From the NCBI GenBank assembly GCA_040882225.1, contig JBBEBR010000022.1, positions 310,001 through 374,000 on the forward strand: 64,000 nucleotides of DNA. The letters are read 5' to 3'. Shown here in pieces: positions 1 through 9,341 of this stretch. The number at the start of each line of letters is the position of its first letter. Positions within the stretch are counted from its first letter, which is position 1. The notes under the pieces were generated by a model. It saw nothing but the letters and a program-made list of their open reading frames with translations. It was not told the DNA's origin and did no database searches. Source of the stretch: Gracilimonas sp040882225. GTDB lineage: Bacteria > Bacteroidota > Rhodothermia > Balneolales > Balneolaceae. The position numbers and the translations under genes are program-made.

Positions 1-3000
1 GTTTTAGTTTTTTGGGATCAGTTAGCTCTTCATCCAGAATAAATGGCTGAAATTTTCCATTGGCTAATTCTTCTGTGTTGGATGTAGCCAGCGGGTGGCG
101 CAATAAACTTTTTGGAGTCATAAGTACGGCAGGCTTTTTATTTGTTTGAAGTGCCTGCCGGCGCAGCATATGATAATACTGGGCAGGAGTGGTCACATTC
201 ATTACCTGCATATTATCTTCCGCACAAAGCTGAAGGAATCGTTCAAGCCGAGCCGAGGAATGCTCAGGTCCCTGACCCTCATATCCGTGAGGAAGGTTCA
301 GAACCACCGAAGATTTTTGTCCCCATTTAGCCTCACTGGATGAAAGAAACTGATCAATAATCACCTGGGCTCCGTTAGCGAAATCTCCGAATTGAGCTTC
401 CCAAATAACCAGGGCATTGGGTTTTTCAGCACTGTATCCAAACTCATAACCGAGGGCAGCAAATTCACTCAGCAAACTATTATGTACATGAAATCTCGCC
501 TGATCGTCTGAAAGATTATTCAAAGGAACAAACTTTTGATTCGTATCGGTGCCGTGTAATACCGCGTGGCGGTGAGAGAAGGTTCCCCGCTCTACATCTT
601 GCCCGGTAAGCCGGATTGTAGTTCCGGTTTTCAAGAGTGACCCAAATGCGAGAAGCTCTGCAAATCCCCAGTCGATTTTCCTCTCATTATTATTGACGAT
701 TTCGGCTCGCTTTGCAAGCTGTCTCAGTAATTTCGGGTTTGCGTCAAAATCTTTAGGAACGGTATTCAATTTTACCGCAATATCTTTTAACTCCTCAGAA
801 GAATAAGTGGTATCGGGGTATTTATTCCATTTTTCCTGTGGAGTTTCAAACCGGTCAATGAGGTTGTCGGTTATTTCTAAATTTGGAGCTTTCTTGGCGT
901 CTTCGAAAGCTTCCTGAAGTAACTGTTCAAATTCATCAAAAATCTGTTGGGTTTCTTCTTTCGTGAGCTCGCCATTCTTTACCAGATTTTCGGTATAAAT
1001 ATCACGAACCGGAGCGTGGTCATTAATTTCTTTATACATTCCCGGCTGGGTGAAAGCGGGTTCATCACCTTCATTATGGCCATGTTTTCGATAGCCGATA
1101 AGATCGATTACCACATCTTTGGCAAACTTTTGCCGATATTCAACAGCCATTTGAATAGCATGAACAGCCGCTTCGGGTGCATCTCCATTTACATGAAGAA
1201 TGGGTGCTAAAATCATTTTTGCAAGATCAGACGCATACTCTGTAGATCTTCCATCTTTTGGGAGCGTGGTAAATCCAATTTGATTATTGATGATAACGTG
1301 AATAGTACCGCCGGTTTTATATCCTTCAAGCTGCGACATATTCAAGGTTTCAGCGACCACACCTTGCCCGGCAAATGCGGCGTCACCATGTAATAACACA
1401 GGGAGAATTCTTTTTGCGGCGTCGTCTTTTTCGTGATGATCCTGCATCGCGCGAGCGGCTCCTTCAACTACGGGAGAAACCGCCTCAAGATGACTTGGGT
1501 TTGGCATTAGCTGCATTTCAACTTCATTTCCATTGGCAGCTTTATGCTTTCCTTTTGCACCAAGGTGGTACTTTACATCTCCTGAGCCCTGAATAGTGTC
1601 GGGGTCAATATTTCCTTCAAATTCCGCAAATACCCTGTGGTAGGGTTTGTTCATAATGTTCACGAGCATATTCAGGCGTCCACGATGAGCCATCCCCAGG
1701 AAAATCTTTTCAATATCATGTGCGCCGGCTTTTTCCAGCATAAAATGAATCATTGGAATCAGAGTATCAGCACCTTCCAGTGAAAAGCGTTTGTGCCCGA
1801 TATATTTTTTATGTAGAAATTCCTCGAAGGCCATCGCCTGATTCAACTTGTGCAGAATTTCCCGCTTGTCGTCTTTTGAAAGCTGCGCGTTATTTCCTGT
1901 AGACTCCATGGTTTCCCGCAGCCACTGCCGCTCATCCATATCCAGTAAGTGCATGTATTCGGCACCAATATTTCCACAATAAGTATCGCGAAGCAGTTTT
2001 ATGATTTCACGAAGCGGAGCTTTTTCTTTGCCGCCCAAACCGCCACAGTAAAATTCACGATCCAGATCCCACAGCGAAAGCCCGTAGTAATCCAAATCGA
2101 GTTCGGGGTTATATCCCGGCTTATCTCCAAGTGGGTCAAGATCTGCAAGAACGTGCCCTCGCATCCGGTACATATTGATGAGCCTCCACACGCCAACCGC
2201 ACGGCGGTCTTGCTCCAGCGTATTGGCGCCACCGGCAAATGGGCCTGCATAATTATCTTCTCCGTAAGGGATGGGTGCGTAAGGAATTTCAAGATCAGCA
2301 AAAATCTGATCGTAAAAATCTTCTTCCCCGCTTAACAGCTGATCAACTTTTGAAAGGAAGGAACCAGACTCGGCGCCCTGAATTACCCGGTGATCGTAGG
2401 TGCAGGTAACGGTCATAACTTTACTAACACCGAGCTGATTTAACACCTCTTTTGACATCGCCCGGTATTCGGCGGAGTAGTCAATGGCACCGGTTGCGAT
2501 GATGGCTCCTTGTCCTTGCATCAATCTCGGAACCGAAGAAATAGTGCCTAATGTTCCAGGATTTGTGATACTGATAGTGGTCCCCTGGAAATCCTCAATT
2601 TGAAGCTTGCCGTTTCTGGCTTTTTCGATCAACTCCGCGTAAGCGTAAAGGAACTCTTTAAAGTTCATTTTATCCACGCCTTTGATGCTTGGTACTACCA
2701 GGTTTCGGGAGCCGTCTCTGCTTTTTAAATCAACGGCGATTCCGAGATTTACCGAATCAGGAATTACTTTGTAGTGCGCATTCTCTTTATGTAAATAAGA
2801 GTTATTGATGTTGGGAAAATCCTTAAGCGCACGAATTACAGCCCAGGCTATAAAATGAGTGAATGACGCCTTGGGCTCATTTTTTTGAAGCAGGTGGCGA
2901 TTTACAATAGTACGATCTTCCACCATCATTTTTACCGGAAGCACTCTTAGCGAAGTAGCCGTAGGAACTTCCAGGCTCTCGTCCATATTCTCTACAATCT

Positions 3001-3328
3001 TGGTAGCAACACCTTTTATTTTTTCGAGAGAGGCGTTTTTCGGTGCAATAGCTTCTTTCTTTTTGGGTGCTTCTGCCTGAGGTTTTGCGGGAGCTTCCTT
3101 CACACCGTCAGCATGGGTTCCGTTTCCACTTCCATCTTGCTGAAGTGCTTTTCGCTGAAGGTCGGTTTGCGGATCAGGGGCTGGAGCTTCATCAACAGGC
3201 TTACCCTCCAACTCATCAAAATAGCGTTTCCAGTGAGGGGGAACCGAATCTGGTTCAGCTTTATACTGCTCGTAAAGTTCTTCGACAAGGGCGGAATTAG
3301 GACCAAAAACAGCTTCTAATGATTTCAA
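1..3328 (-). CDS. kgd: Multifunctional 2-oxoglutarate dehydrogenase E1 / E2 catalytic domain fusion (3' end outside window)
   Basis: Oxidative decarboxylation of 2-oxoglutarate in the TCA cycle. Read on the minus strand, the protein opens with the short E1 N-terminal segment (ALVEELYEQYKAEPDSVPPH), then an Ala/Pro/Lys-rich linker. An E2 acyltransferase catalytic domain follows (about residues 90-330) with the active-site DHRVIQGA near residue 311, and then the thiamine-diphosphate E1 domain (GMAHRGRLN, GDAAFAGQG near residue 650, HNEGDEPAFTQP). No lipoyl domain is seen, as in the actinobacterial Kgd type. About 1,109 codons are inside the window; the family is near 1,200, so about 100 residues are missing past position 1. 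The start is a TTG at 3326-3328 because no ATG lies nearby in frame and AAGAGG lies about 11 bases upstream. Very sure of the family, less sure of the exact start. Confidence 0.93.
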   Translation of the reverse strand, partial: MKSLEAVFGPNSALVEELYEQYKAEPDSVPPHWKRYFDELEGKPVDEAPAPDPQTDLQRKALQQDGSGNGTHADGVKEAPAKPQAEAPKKKEAIAPKNASLEKIKGVATKIVENMDESLEVPTATSLRVLPVKMMVEDRTIVNRHLLQKNEPKASFTHFIAWAVIRALKDFPNINNSYLHKENAHYKVIPDSVNLGIAVDLKSRDGSRNLVVPSIKGVDKMNFKEFLYAYAELIEKARNGKLQIEDFQGTTISITNPGTLGTISSVPRLMQGQGAIIATGAIDYSAEYRAMSKEVLNQLGVSKVMTVTCTYDHRVIQGAESGSFLSKVDQLLSGEEDFYDQIFADLEIPYAPIPYGEDNYAGPFAGGANTLEQDRRAVGVWRLINMYRMRGHVLADLDPLGDKPGYNPELDLDYYGLSLWDLDREFYCGGLGGKEKAPLREIIKLLRDTYCGNIGAEYMHLLDMDERQWLRETMESTGNNAQLSKDDKREILHKLNQAMAFEEFLHKKYIGHKRFSLEGADTLIPMIHFMLEKAGAHDIEKIFLGMAHRGRLNMLVNIMNKPYHRVFAEFEGNIDPDTIQGSGDVKYHLGAKGKHKAANGNEVEMQLMPNPSHLEAVSPVVEGAARAMQDHHEKDDAAKRILPVLLHGDAAFAGQGVVAETLNMSQLEGYKTGGTIHVIINNQIGFTTLPKDGRSTEYASDLAKMILAPILHVNGDAPEAAVHAIQMAVEYRQKFAKDVVIDLIGYRKHGHNEGDEPAFTQPGMYKEINDHAPVRDIYTENLVKNGELTKEETQQIFDEFEQLLQEAFEDAKKAPNLEITDNLIDRFETPQEKWNKYPDTTYSSEELKDIAVKLNTVPKDFDANPKLLRQLAKRAEIVNNNERKIDWGFAELLAFGSLLKTGTTIRLTGQDVERGTFSHRHAVLHGTDTNQKFVPLNNLSDDQARFHVHNSLLSEFAALGYEFGYSAEKPNALVIWEAQFGDFANGAQVIIDQFLSSSEAKWGQKSSVVLNLPHGYEGQGPEHSSARLERFLQLCAEDNMQVMNVTTPAQYYHMLRRQALQTNKKPAVLMTPKSLLRHPLATSNTEELANGKFQPFILDEELTDPKKLK

Positions 3329-3673
3329 TGGTATATTAACCTCTTGCGGGATTTATGCAACGATTTATAATAGGAATGGTGATGCCGTAAAATTGTTTCA
3401 AAAACCAATGGTTTGGTAACATTTATATAAGCCCAAAATTAAGCATTACATAGCTAAAAAACGAGATTATCTATTATGAGAATATCATAAAAAATGATGA
3501 GTGACAGTGATTTTGAATTCGGGTTTTTTAATTGTGAATCAAATAAGAGAACAACAAGAAATCAATTCGTTTATTACTAATCCTGATTTCCATTTTTGTT
3601 ACAAAAAGAAAGCCAATCCTGACCTTTAATTCCCTTACATCTTCCCCTATATTCCAAATAAAAAATTGAGCGA
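3329..3673. other. Divergent intergenic region between kgd and the M3 peptidase
   Basis: 345 bases with no convincing open frame. It must hold the promoters of both flanking genes, which point away from each other. It is AT-rich with several runs of A and T. I see no strong inverted repeat and cannot assign a promoter with confidence. Confidence 0.5.
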
Positions 3674-5473
3674 ATGAGCGATACTACCACTACAAAAAAA
3701 ACAGGTGCGGAGAATATCAATTGGGACTTATCCGATCTTTATTCATCGAATGAGGATCCAAATTTAACTGCCGATAAAAAGAAGATGGTTTCACTGGCAG
3801 AAACCTTCGCTAAAAGATATCATGGAAAAGTATCCGTCTTGAATGCCCCTGCTTTCAGAGAAATGCTGGAAGAATATGAGGAAATTATAGATTTGTCGGG
3901 AAAGATTGGCTCCTTCGCTTATTTACAGTGGTCTACAGATACCGGAAATAAAAGCTATGGAAAACTGGTGGCGGAGACTACCGAATTGTCATCAGAGATA
4001 AACCAAAAGCTTGTTTTTTTGGATGTTGAATGGCTGAAGATTCCTGATGAAAATGCTCAGAATTTAATTAACAGTGAAGAACTTTCAAGATATAAGCACT
4101 ACCTAGAAACTTCGCGGTTGTACAAAGATCATGTGCTGGAAGAGAAGCAGGAACAGATTCTCTCGGCAAAATCAGTAACGGGAAGAAGTGCGTGGATTCG
4201 TTATTTCGATGAAACTTTAGGCGCCGCAAAATTTCAACTTGACGGAGAAGAACTCACAGAACAAGAAGCACTGAGCAAACTCCACGAAAGTGACAGAGAG
4301 CTGAGGCAGCGCGCACATGCCTCCCTCACCAAAACCTTTAAAGATTTAGGCCGCTCGCTCACTTTCGTTTTCAACACTTTGCTCGCGGATAAATCTACGA
4401 ATGATAAACTGCGCAAATATCCGAGCTGGATTTCATCCCGAAATCTCGCCAACCAAACAGATAATGAAACGGTTGACGCTTTGGTGAATGCGGTATCCTC
4501 AAAGTACGGCCTGGTTCAACGTTATTACAATCTGAAGCGGAGTTTGCTTGGGCTGGATGAGATGAAAGATTACGACCGTTATGCGCCAATAATTGAGAAT
4601 GAGGCGGCTATTAACTGGGAGAGCGCAAGGGAAATGGTAATAGATTCTTACTCAAAATTTCATCCTGAAATCGGTGAGATAACGAAGAAATTTTTTAATC
4701 AGAACTGGATTGATGCCGCCATCAAACCAGGAAAAAGAGGAGGGGCGTATTCGGCGAGTACTGTACCATCGGTTCACCCTTACGTATTCATGAATTTTGA
4801 TGGAAAAATCAGGGATGTGCAAACGCTGGCGCACGAATTAGGCCATGGAGTTCATCAGTATCTTTCTCGGCAGCAGGGGGTTATACAATCTTCAACTCCG
4901 TTAACTACTGCGGAAACGGCCTCCGTTTTCGGTGAAATGCTTGTGTTTCAGAAGTTGAAAAAGGAGCTTGATGATCCCAAAGAAAAGCTCGCGCTGCTTA
5001 TCGGAAAAATTGATGATACCATCGCTACCGTTTTCCGGCAGATTTCGATGAATCGGTTTGAAGACGCAATGCACATCGCACGTCGGGAAGAAGGGGAACT
5101 GACCTCAGAGCGGTTCGGTGAATTGTGGATGGAGCAGCAAAAAGCGCTTTACGGGGATTCCGTTTCATTGACGGAAGAATATGGGATTTGGTGGAGCTAT
5201 ATTCCGCATTTTCTTCATACACCGGGTTATGTTTACGCATATGCTTTCGGGGAATTACTGGTGCTCGCATTGTACGAGGAGTTTACTCAGCGGCCAGATG
5301 GTTTTGCCGACCGATATTTTGATTTATTGAGCGCAGGAGGTTCTGAATGGCCACATGACCTGATTGCCAAAATGGGGCTGGACATCAAAAATCCAGAGTT
5401 CTGGAATAAAGGTTTGGCTTCGTTCGAAAAGATGGTAGTTGAAGCGGAAGAACTGGCAGCTGAAATCCAATAG
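3674..5473 (+). CDS. pepF: M3 family oligoendopeptidase (PepF type)
   Basis: Cytoplasmic zinc metallopeptidase that trims short peptides. The 599-residue length is normal for PepF-like M3 enzymes. The zinc site is the HELGH motif near residues 387-391, preceded by the family's VHPYVFMNFDG segment and followed by TAETASVFGE, which carries the third zinc-ligand Glu. The C-terminal segment with HTPGYVYAYAFGELL is also typical of the family. There is no signal peptide. The ATG start follows an AT-rich leader. It is monocistronic, with a terminator-like hairpin right after the stop. The family is certain; the substrate is unknown. Confidence 0.94.
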   Translation: MSDTTTTKKTGAENINWDLSDLYSSNEDPNLTADKKKMVSLAETFAKRYHGKVSVLNAPAFREMLEEYEEIIDLSGKIGSFAYLQWSTDTGNKSYGKLVAETTELSSEINQKLVFLDVEWLKIPDENAQNLINSEELSRYKHYLETSRLYKDHVLEEKQEQILSAKSVTGRSAWIRYFDETLGAAKFQLDGEELTEQEALSKLHESDRELRQRAHASLTKTFKDLGRSLTFVFNTLLADKSTNDKLRKYPSWISSRNLANQTDNETVDALVNAVSSKYGLVQRYYNLKRSLLGLDEMKDYDRYAPIIENEAAINWESAREMVIDSYSKFHPEIGEITKKFFNQNWIDAAIKPGKRGGAYSASTVPSVHPYVFMNFDGKIRDVQTLAHELGHGVHQYLSRQQGVIQSSTPLTTAETASVFGEMLVFQKLKKELDDPKEKLALLIGKIDDTIATVFRQISMNRFEDAMHIARREEGELTSERFGELWMEQQKALYGDSVSLTEEYGIWWSYIPHFLHTPGYVYAYAFGELLVLALYEEFTQRPDGFADRYFDLLSAGGSEWPHDLIAKMGLDIKNPEFWNKGLASFEKMVVEAEELAAEIQ

Positions 5474-5475
5474 TG

Positions 5476-5524
5476 TTTCAGAAACAATCAGAATTCGGGT
5501 TAGAATTTGTTTCTGGAAATTTTT
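5476..5524 (+). terminator. Probable rho-independent terminator after pepF
   Basis: Arms TTTCAGAAACAA (5476-5487) and TTGTTTCTGGAAA (5507-5519) pair with one bulge around a 19-base loop, followed by five T. It sits 3 bases after the pepF stop. The long loop and the bulge keep confidence moderate. Confidence 0.5.
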
Positions 5525-5557
5525 CATAGTTAATTAAGCATCTCAAAAATAAAAAAC

Positions 5558-7021
5558 ATGTCTTTAAACAGACAAGAAAAAGCTCTTCGGGAATTTAAGC
5601 AGATCATACAGGATTTAGTACATCTGCTGCGCTCCTCCACTAAATCGCAGCTGGCTTATATGTGCTGGGTGAACAAGGCACGGCAGCAATTTGTATGGGA
5701 AACAAACAGTACCAGTCTGCCTAACGTGATGTTTCAGGATCGGGTGGCTTTTGAAAACCATTTCTTGGATGAGTATAAAGACGCTGAAGAGATTGTGCAG
5801 TTATCAGTGGGAGAGGATATCGCCAAAGCCATATTGATGCATTATTTCGACTTTGTGCAGGCTAAAAACATCCTGATAATTCCGTTCATAAATAAAGGAG
5901 AAACCGTAGCGCTCACTGTTTTGGAAAGTGAAAATGAGCTTGAACTGGAAGTCATCCACGACCGCATTCTCGCCTACAATAATGCCTTGGTGAATGTTTT
6001 AGCAACTTATTTGGAAGTGGTTGATTTGCACGAGCAGCAAAAGGAATGGGAAGATTATGAGGATTCCGTAAACAAACTGGACTATCGTTTGCACCGGGTA
6101 GATTTAGTCACGAAGATGCTGGATGAGATGCAGAAGAGTTTACCGGGAGGAGGTGCTATTTTGCTTTGCCCTGGGATGAATACCTGGAACGTGGTTCTGC
6201 AATCAGAGGATGCTGTTCAGCCTCCGAAACTGGGTCAACTGCTGGAAGAGAAAAGTGTGGCTTATGAAGCTTTAGAGAAGGGGATCCCGGTTTTTAGCAT
6301 GCACTTTAATAATAATCCCAGGCGAATAACTTCAGCTGAGAAAAGAACGGAAGGCGCCACTTTCGCCATCCCGATTATGATTCACGACCGGCGGCAGGGA
6401 GTGGTGGTTTGTTTTGATAATGATCCGCTCACTTTTAAGGAATCAACGAAGCATAAATTGGTGAATCTTGCCAGAATTGCTTCACTGAGTATTCAGTCCG
6501 CATTCAAAAAAACGGGTATGGTTCAGGATTTAATGACTCAAAATTTCGGAGCTTTTTTACCGGAGTTGTGGGAAGCGGCTCTAAATCAGGAGCTCAAAAA
6601 TCTAAAGAATGGAACGCAGGTAAAAACCTGGCTGGGGCTTGCCACTCCGAATGATATTTCCGCTTTACGTACAAAATTCAGGCTCGAAGAGCTACAGAGT
6701 ATTCAAACCGATTTTGTTTCGGTGCTGAATCCTTCCCGCTACGGAATACCAGGTTATATTGGCTATAATTCGGATTACGTCTACGCTTTCATCATTCAAA
6801 GTGATAATGAAAATGCTGTTGCCGACTGGATGGAGGAAGTAAAGTCCGGATTAAAAAATGGGTTGCAGCTTTCAAGTGGGGGATCATTAAGGGCTTCTTT
6901 CAAGGCGGGATTCACTCTCGTAAATGGCAACACAAGCAACGCGTACCAAGTGATGGAAAAAGCAAAAAAAGCCCTTTCGAAAGTAATGAATGATGAAAAC
7001 GCTGAACTGTGTGAAGGGTGA
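5558..7021 (+). CDS. GAF-like protein with a degenerate GGDEF-like C-terminus
   Basis: 487 residues, no signal peptide and no membrane segment, so cytoplasmic. I do not recognise a named family. The middle part (about residues 180-320) has GAF-like features, such as the GAILLCP strand and a later GATFAIPIMIHDRRQGVVVC core. The last 100 residues resemble a GGDEF domain end: YNSDYVYAFI stands where GGDEF would be, then ASFKAGFTLVNGN and AYQVMEKAKKALSKV match the usual S-x-G and A-x-x-A-L-x-x-A-K pattern. Catalytic residues are absent, so no cyclase activity is expected. The stop overlaps the start of deoB, implying co-translation. It may be a sensor or scaffold; this is inference from fold-like patterns only. 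Confidence 0.6.
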   Translation: MSLNRQEKALREFKQIIQDLVHLLRSSTKSQLAYMCWVNKARQQFVWETNSTSLPNVMFQDRVAFENHFLDEYKDAEEIVQLSVGEDIAKAILMHYFDFVQAKNILIIPFINKGETVALTVLESENELELEVIHDRILAYNNALVNVLATYLEVVDLHEQQKEWEDYEDSVNKLDYRLHRVDLVTKMLDEMQKSLPGGGAILLCPGMNTWNVVLQSEDAVQPPKLGQLLEEKSVAYEALEKGIPVFSMHFNNNPRRITSAEKRTEGATFAIPIMIHDRRQGVVVCFDNDPLTFKESTKHKLVNLARIASLSIQSAFKKTGMVQDLMTQNFGAFLPELWEAALNQELKNLKNGTQVKTWLGLATPNDISALRTKFRLEELQSIQTDFVSVLNPSRYGIPGYIGYNSDYVYAFIIQSDNENAVADWMEEVKSGLKNGLQLSSGGSLRASFKAGFTLVNGNTSNAYQVMEKAKKALSKVMNDENAELCEG

Positions 7022-8193
7022 TGGGAAACGTTTATTTGATTATTGTAGATGGATTAGGAGTAGGTGCGCAAGAAGATGCGCATTTGTATGGCGATGAAGG
7101 AATGAACACGCTCGGCCATGTTTGCAGCGAAACCGGATGTAAACTTCCGAATCTGCAAAAAATGGGCATAGGAAATATCATCCCCTTAGAAACAGTTCCT
7201 GAAAATGAAAATCCACTGGCGGCAACAGGCAAATTGAGGGAAGTCTCAACTGGTAAAGATTCCACAACTGGGCACTGGGAGATTGCCGGGATTCAGCTCG
7301 AAAAACCATTTCCAACTTATGCCGATGGTTTTCCGGATGAAATTATCAACAGTTTTTGCAAAGCCATTGGAGTCGAAAATGTGCTGTGTAACAAACCTTA
7401 TTCGGGCACAGATGTAATCAACGATTTTGGGGAGGAACACCTGGAAACCGGCTTCCCGATTGTATACACCTCAGCAGATAGTGTTTTTCAGGTTGCGTGT
7501 CATGAGGATGTGACATCCATCGAAAAGTTGTATGAATGGTGTGAGATTGCTCGGAATGAAATTTGTGTAGGGAAACATGAAGTTGGGCGGGTAATTGCAC
7601 GCCCTTTTAGTGGAAACCGGGGTAATTTTGAACGAATTTCGGACAAAAGGCATGATTTCTCCTCCATCCCCCCGAAAAATAACCTGGTTCAGGTTCTCTA
7701 TGATAAAGGATTCAAAACTTATTCCATCGGTAAAGTAATTGATCTTTTTGCGGGCGAAGGTTTTACTCAATTCCGCCATACCAAAAGCAATGCGGAAGGA
7801 ATTTCCCAACTGTTAAGTTTAATGTCTGCCCAGCTGGAAAACAGTTTTGTGTTCGTGAATTTAATTGACACAGATCAGCTTTACGGGCATCGGTTAAATC
7901 CGAAGGGTTACGCAGAAAGTTTGATGGAATTTGACCGTGCGATTCCGGCTATTGTGTCAAAAATAAGAGAAGATGACTTGTTGATAATCACCGGCGACCA
8001 TGGCAACGATCCATGTTCCACAAGTACAGACCATTCGCGGGAGTTTGTGCCCCTACTTGTTTTTCCTAAAAAGAGGGCGACTTCAGAGGATCTTGGGACC
8101 GGGGAAAGCTTCTCAAATATAGCTCGTAGTGTAGTCGAGTTTTTCGGGATTGATCATAACTTTTCGGGGAAATCTTTTCTTGGTGAGAATTAA
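7021..8193 (+). CDS. deoB: Phosphopentomutase
   Basis: Interconverts ribose/deoxyribose 1-phosphate and 5-phosphate in nucleoside catabolism. About 390 residues, the usual DeoB length. Alkaline-phosphatase-superfamily motifs are clear: DGLGVGA with the metal-binding Asp near residue 10, DSTTGHWE near residue 80, and GDHGNDP towards the C-terminus. The ATG at 7021 overlaps the upstream stop as TGATG; a GTG one codon earlier (7018) is an alternative start. The overlap with the GAF-like gene indicates translational coupling. Very sure. Confidence 0.95.
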   Translation: MGNVYLIIVDGLGVGAQEDAHLYGDEGMNTLGHVCSETGCKLPNLQKMGIGNIIPLETVPENENPLAATGKLREVSTGKDSTTGHWEIAGIQLEKPFPTYADGFPDEIINSFCKAIGVENVLCNKPYSGTDVINDFGEEHLETGFPIVYTSADSVFQVACHEDVTSIEKLYEWCEIARNEICVGKHEVGRVIARPFSGNRGNFERISDKRHDFSSIPPKNNLVQVLYDKGFKTYSIGKVIDLFAGEGFTQFRHTKSNAEGISQLLSLMSAQLENSFVFVNLIDTDQLYGHRLNPKGYAESLMEFDRAIPAIVSKIREDDLLIITGDHGNDPCSTSTDHSREFVPLLVFPKKRATSEDLGTGESFSNIARSVVEFFGIDHNFSGKSFLGEN

Positions 8194-8367
8194 TACTTAT
8201 GCTGCTTTGTTGTTTAAAATGGAGTGAAAATTCCGTATACTTGAAAGCTAATTATTTTAATATGGCCGATGACGCAATATCTAAGCTTTTCAATCGTGAA
8301 CTAAAAGCTGGAAGGACATTTACCTGCGCATTTAGCTTACGCAAACATTCATTAAACAGTATTTAAA

Positions 8368-9222
8368 GTGGCAAAAAGTTCTGGAATCTCTACTCGTGAG
8401 TCAGAGTCATTAGATCGCTACCTGCACGAAATTGGGAAAGAGAAATTAATTACTCCGGATGATGAAGTCCGGTTAGCAAAAGAGATTCAAAAAGGAAGCC
8501 AACGCGCCCTTGAAGATCTCACCAAAGCAAACCTCCGATTTGTGGTTTCCGTTGCTAAGCAATATCAAAATCAGGGGCTTTCTTTGGGTGATTTGATCAA
8601 CGAAGGAAACCTGGGGCTTATAAAAGCTGCAAAACGTTTTGATGAAACCCGTGGATTTAAGTTCATTTCTTATGCGGTTTGGTGGATTCGCCAGTCTATT
8701 TTGCAGGCGCTTGCCGAGCAAAGTCGAATTGTTCGCCTTCCACTCAACCGGGTTGGAGCGCTTAACAAAATTGGAAAAGAGCTTTCGAAACTGGAACAGG
8801 AATATGAGCGAATTCCTTCAGCGCACGAATTAGCTGAAAGCCTTGAAATGACCGTTGGCGAAGTTGCCGATACGCTAAAAATTTCTGGCCGGCACCTTTC
8901 AATGGATGCGCCTTTTGCACAGGGTGAGGACAACAGGCTGCTTGATGTTCTTGAAAACGAAGAAATTCCGAATCCGGATTTCGAGTTGATGGGGGAATCC
9001 CTGAAAGTTGAAATCGAGCGGGCGCTTTCAAAATTAACCAGTCGTGAAGCCGAAGTAATCCGTTTATATTTTGGGATTGGGCGCGAGCATTCACTTACAC
9101 TGGAAGAAATTGGCGAGCGTTTTGATCTAACCCGTGAACGTGTTCGGCAGATTAAAGAAAAAGCATTACGTAAATTACGCCATCACAACAGAAGCGCCGC
9201 GTTACGAGCCTACCTGGGTTAA
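8368..9222 (+). CDS. rpoD: Primary sigma factor, RpoD/SigA (short Bacteroidota type)
   Basis: Housekeeping sigma factor, 284 residues. It lacks the long region 1.1 of proteobacterial RpoD, as in Bacteroidota. Order: region 1.2 (SLDRYLHEIGKEKLITPDDE), region 2 (LRFVVSVAKQY, FDETRGFKFISYAVWWIRQS), region 3 (IPSAHELAESL) and region 4 (SREAEVIRLYFGI, then an HTH with LTRERVRQIKEKAL). The start is GTG at 8368; no better in-frame ATG lies nearby and the N-terminus aligns with the family. A strong terminator follows. Region 2.4 is intact, so its promoter preference should be the group's TAnnTTTG-type -7 element. Confidence 0.96.
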   Translation: MAKSSGISTRESESLDRYLHEIGKEKLITPDDEVRLAKEIQKGSQRALEDLTKANLRFVVSVAKQYQNQGLSLGDLINEGNLGLIKAAKRFDETRGFKFISYAVWWIRQSILQALAEQSRIVRLPLNRVGALNKIGKELSKLEQEYERIPSAHELAESLEMTVGEVADTLKISGRHLSMDAPFAQGEDNRLLDVLENEEIPNPDFELMGESLKVEIERALSKLTSREAEVIRLYFGIGREHSLTLEEIGERFDLTRERVRQIKEKALRKLRHHNRSAALRAYLG

Positions 9223-9249
9223 ATTTTTATTGATTTTCTGACCTACAAG

Positions 9250-9283
9250 CCCTGCATATTTACTGATGTGCAGGGTTTTTTTT
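9250..9283 (+). terminator. Rho-independent terminator of rpoD
   Basis: Perfect 7-bp arms CCCTGCA (9250-9256) and TGCAGGG (9269-9275) with a 12-base loop, followed by eight T. It lies 27 bases after the rpoD stop. Confidence 0.9.
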
Positions 9284-9341
9284 GTTTTATATTCCACTTA
9301 CAACCGCTTTCACTAACGGTGTGCTAAAGTGTTTACTCATT

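Noticed and set aside
1949..2335. Plus-strand frame opposite the 2-oxoglutarate dehydrogenase gene
   Set aside because: Shadow of the highly conserved minus-strand coding frame.
9282..9341. Upstream extension of the sensor kinase
   Set aside because: It would begin inside the rpoD terminator and bury the signal peptide; the ATG at 9342 fits better.
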